DNA of 64,000 nucleotides from JAGGTJ01 sp964457545. Its GTDB lineage: Bacteria > Desulfobacterota > DSM-4660 > Desulfatiglandales > Desulfatiglandaceae. Below the pieces are notes generated by a model, which had not been told where the DNA came from, ran no database searches, and saw only the letters and a program-made list of their open reading frames with translations. This document shows, one piece after another, positions 62,576 to 64,000 of this stretch (positions within the stretch are counted from its first letter, which is position 1; every line of letters begins with the position of its first letter). The translations under genes and the position numbers were made by a program. The stretch is taken from contig CAYWEN010000007.1 of assembly GCA_964457545.1 (NCBI GenBank), positions 62,001 to 126,000 on the forward strand, in the 5' to 3' direction.

Positions 62576-64000
<1,425 letters not shown>

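Overview
The window is about 64 kb of a bacterial chromosome, moderately AT-rich, with long intergenic spacers and mostly strong Shine-Dalgarno sites. The gene set points to an anaerobic member of the former Deltaproteobacteria (Desulfobacterota or a close relative). It carries a full carbonyl branch of the Wood-Ljungdahl pathway (acsD, cooS, acsB, acsC, acsE, cooC). The block rpsF-rpsR-DUF2232-rplI-dnaB and a divergent DnaA also fit. Lineage is inferred from gene content only. There is no rRNA, tRNA or CRISPR array that I can recognise.

Layout. 1-9.5 kb (- strand): a chemotaxis operon, STAS protein > CheA (with extra CheW-like and receiver domains) > two chemoreceptors > CheW > CheB > CheR (cut by the window edge). 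9.5-10.6 kb: gene-free, with a long perfect palindrome. 10.6-14.9 kb (- strand): a Mg2+ P-type ATPase with a PTS-IIA-like partner, preceded by two small ORFs in a structured leader. 14.9-17.8 kb (+): a tungstate/molybdate ABC transporter. 18.4-24.6 kb (+): S6, S18, a DUF2232 membrane protein, a DUF433 protein, L9, DnaB and a glycosyltransferase. 24.9-28.8 kb (-): a metallo-hydrolase, ParB, ParA with an upstream parS palindrome, and D-Ala-D-Ala ligase. 29.5-31.2 kb (+): dnaA and a coupled small membrane protein. 31.2-41.3 kb: GalE, YggS, a duplicated 'KCQLG' protein, Mfd, a methyltransferase, an ABC-F protein and a DUF445 protein. 41.9-49.1 kb (+): gatA, gatB, glnE and a cysteine desulfurase, ended by a decayed IS481-family insertion. 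50.5-60.7 kb (-): the CODH/acetyl-CoA synthase cluster. 61.5-64 kb (+): dnaN and the start of gyrB.

How it fits together. The CODH/ACS genes form a leftward operon that makes or cleaves acetyl-CoA through a corrinoid protein; CooC upstream matures the Ni site. Tungstate/molybdate uptake would serve the formate dehydrogenases usual in such organisms, although none lies here. parAB-parS, dnaA, dnaN and gyrB within 36 kb suggest the origin region.

Most notable points. (1) The corrinoid protein small subunit AcsD carries a roughly 190-residue tail with eight perfect copies of an 8-residue Ala/Lys/Glu repeat, predicted to be a rigid single alpha-helix. (2) A family of four hairpin-forming intergenic repeats has arms that pair around a conserved unpaired bulge. 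(3) DnaA has altered Walker A, Walker B and DNA-recognition motifs. (4) An unusual leader precedes mgtA. (5) A second repeat family flanks rplI.
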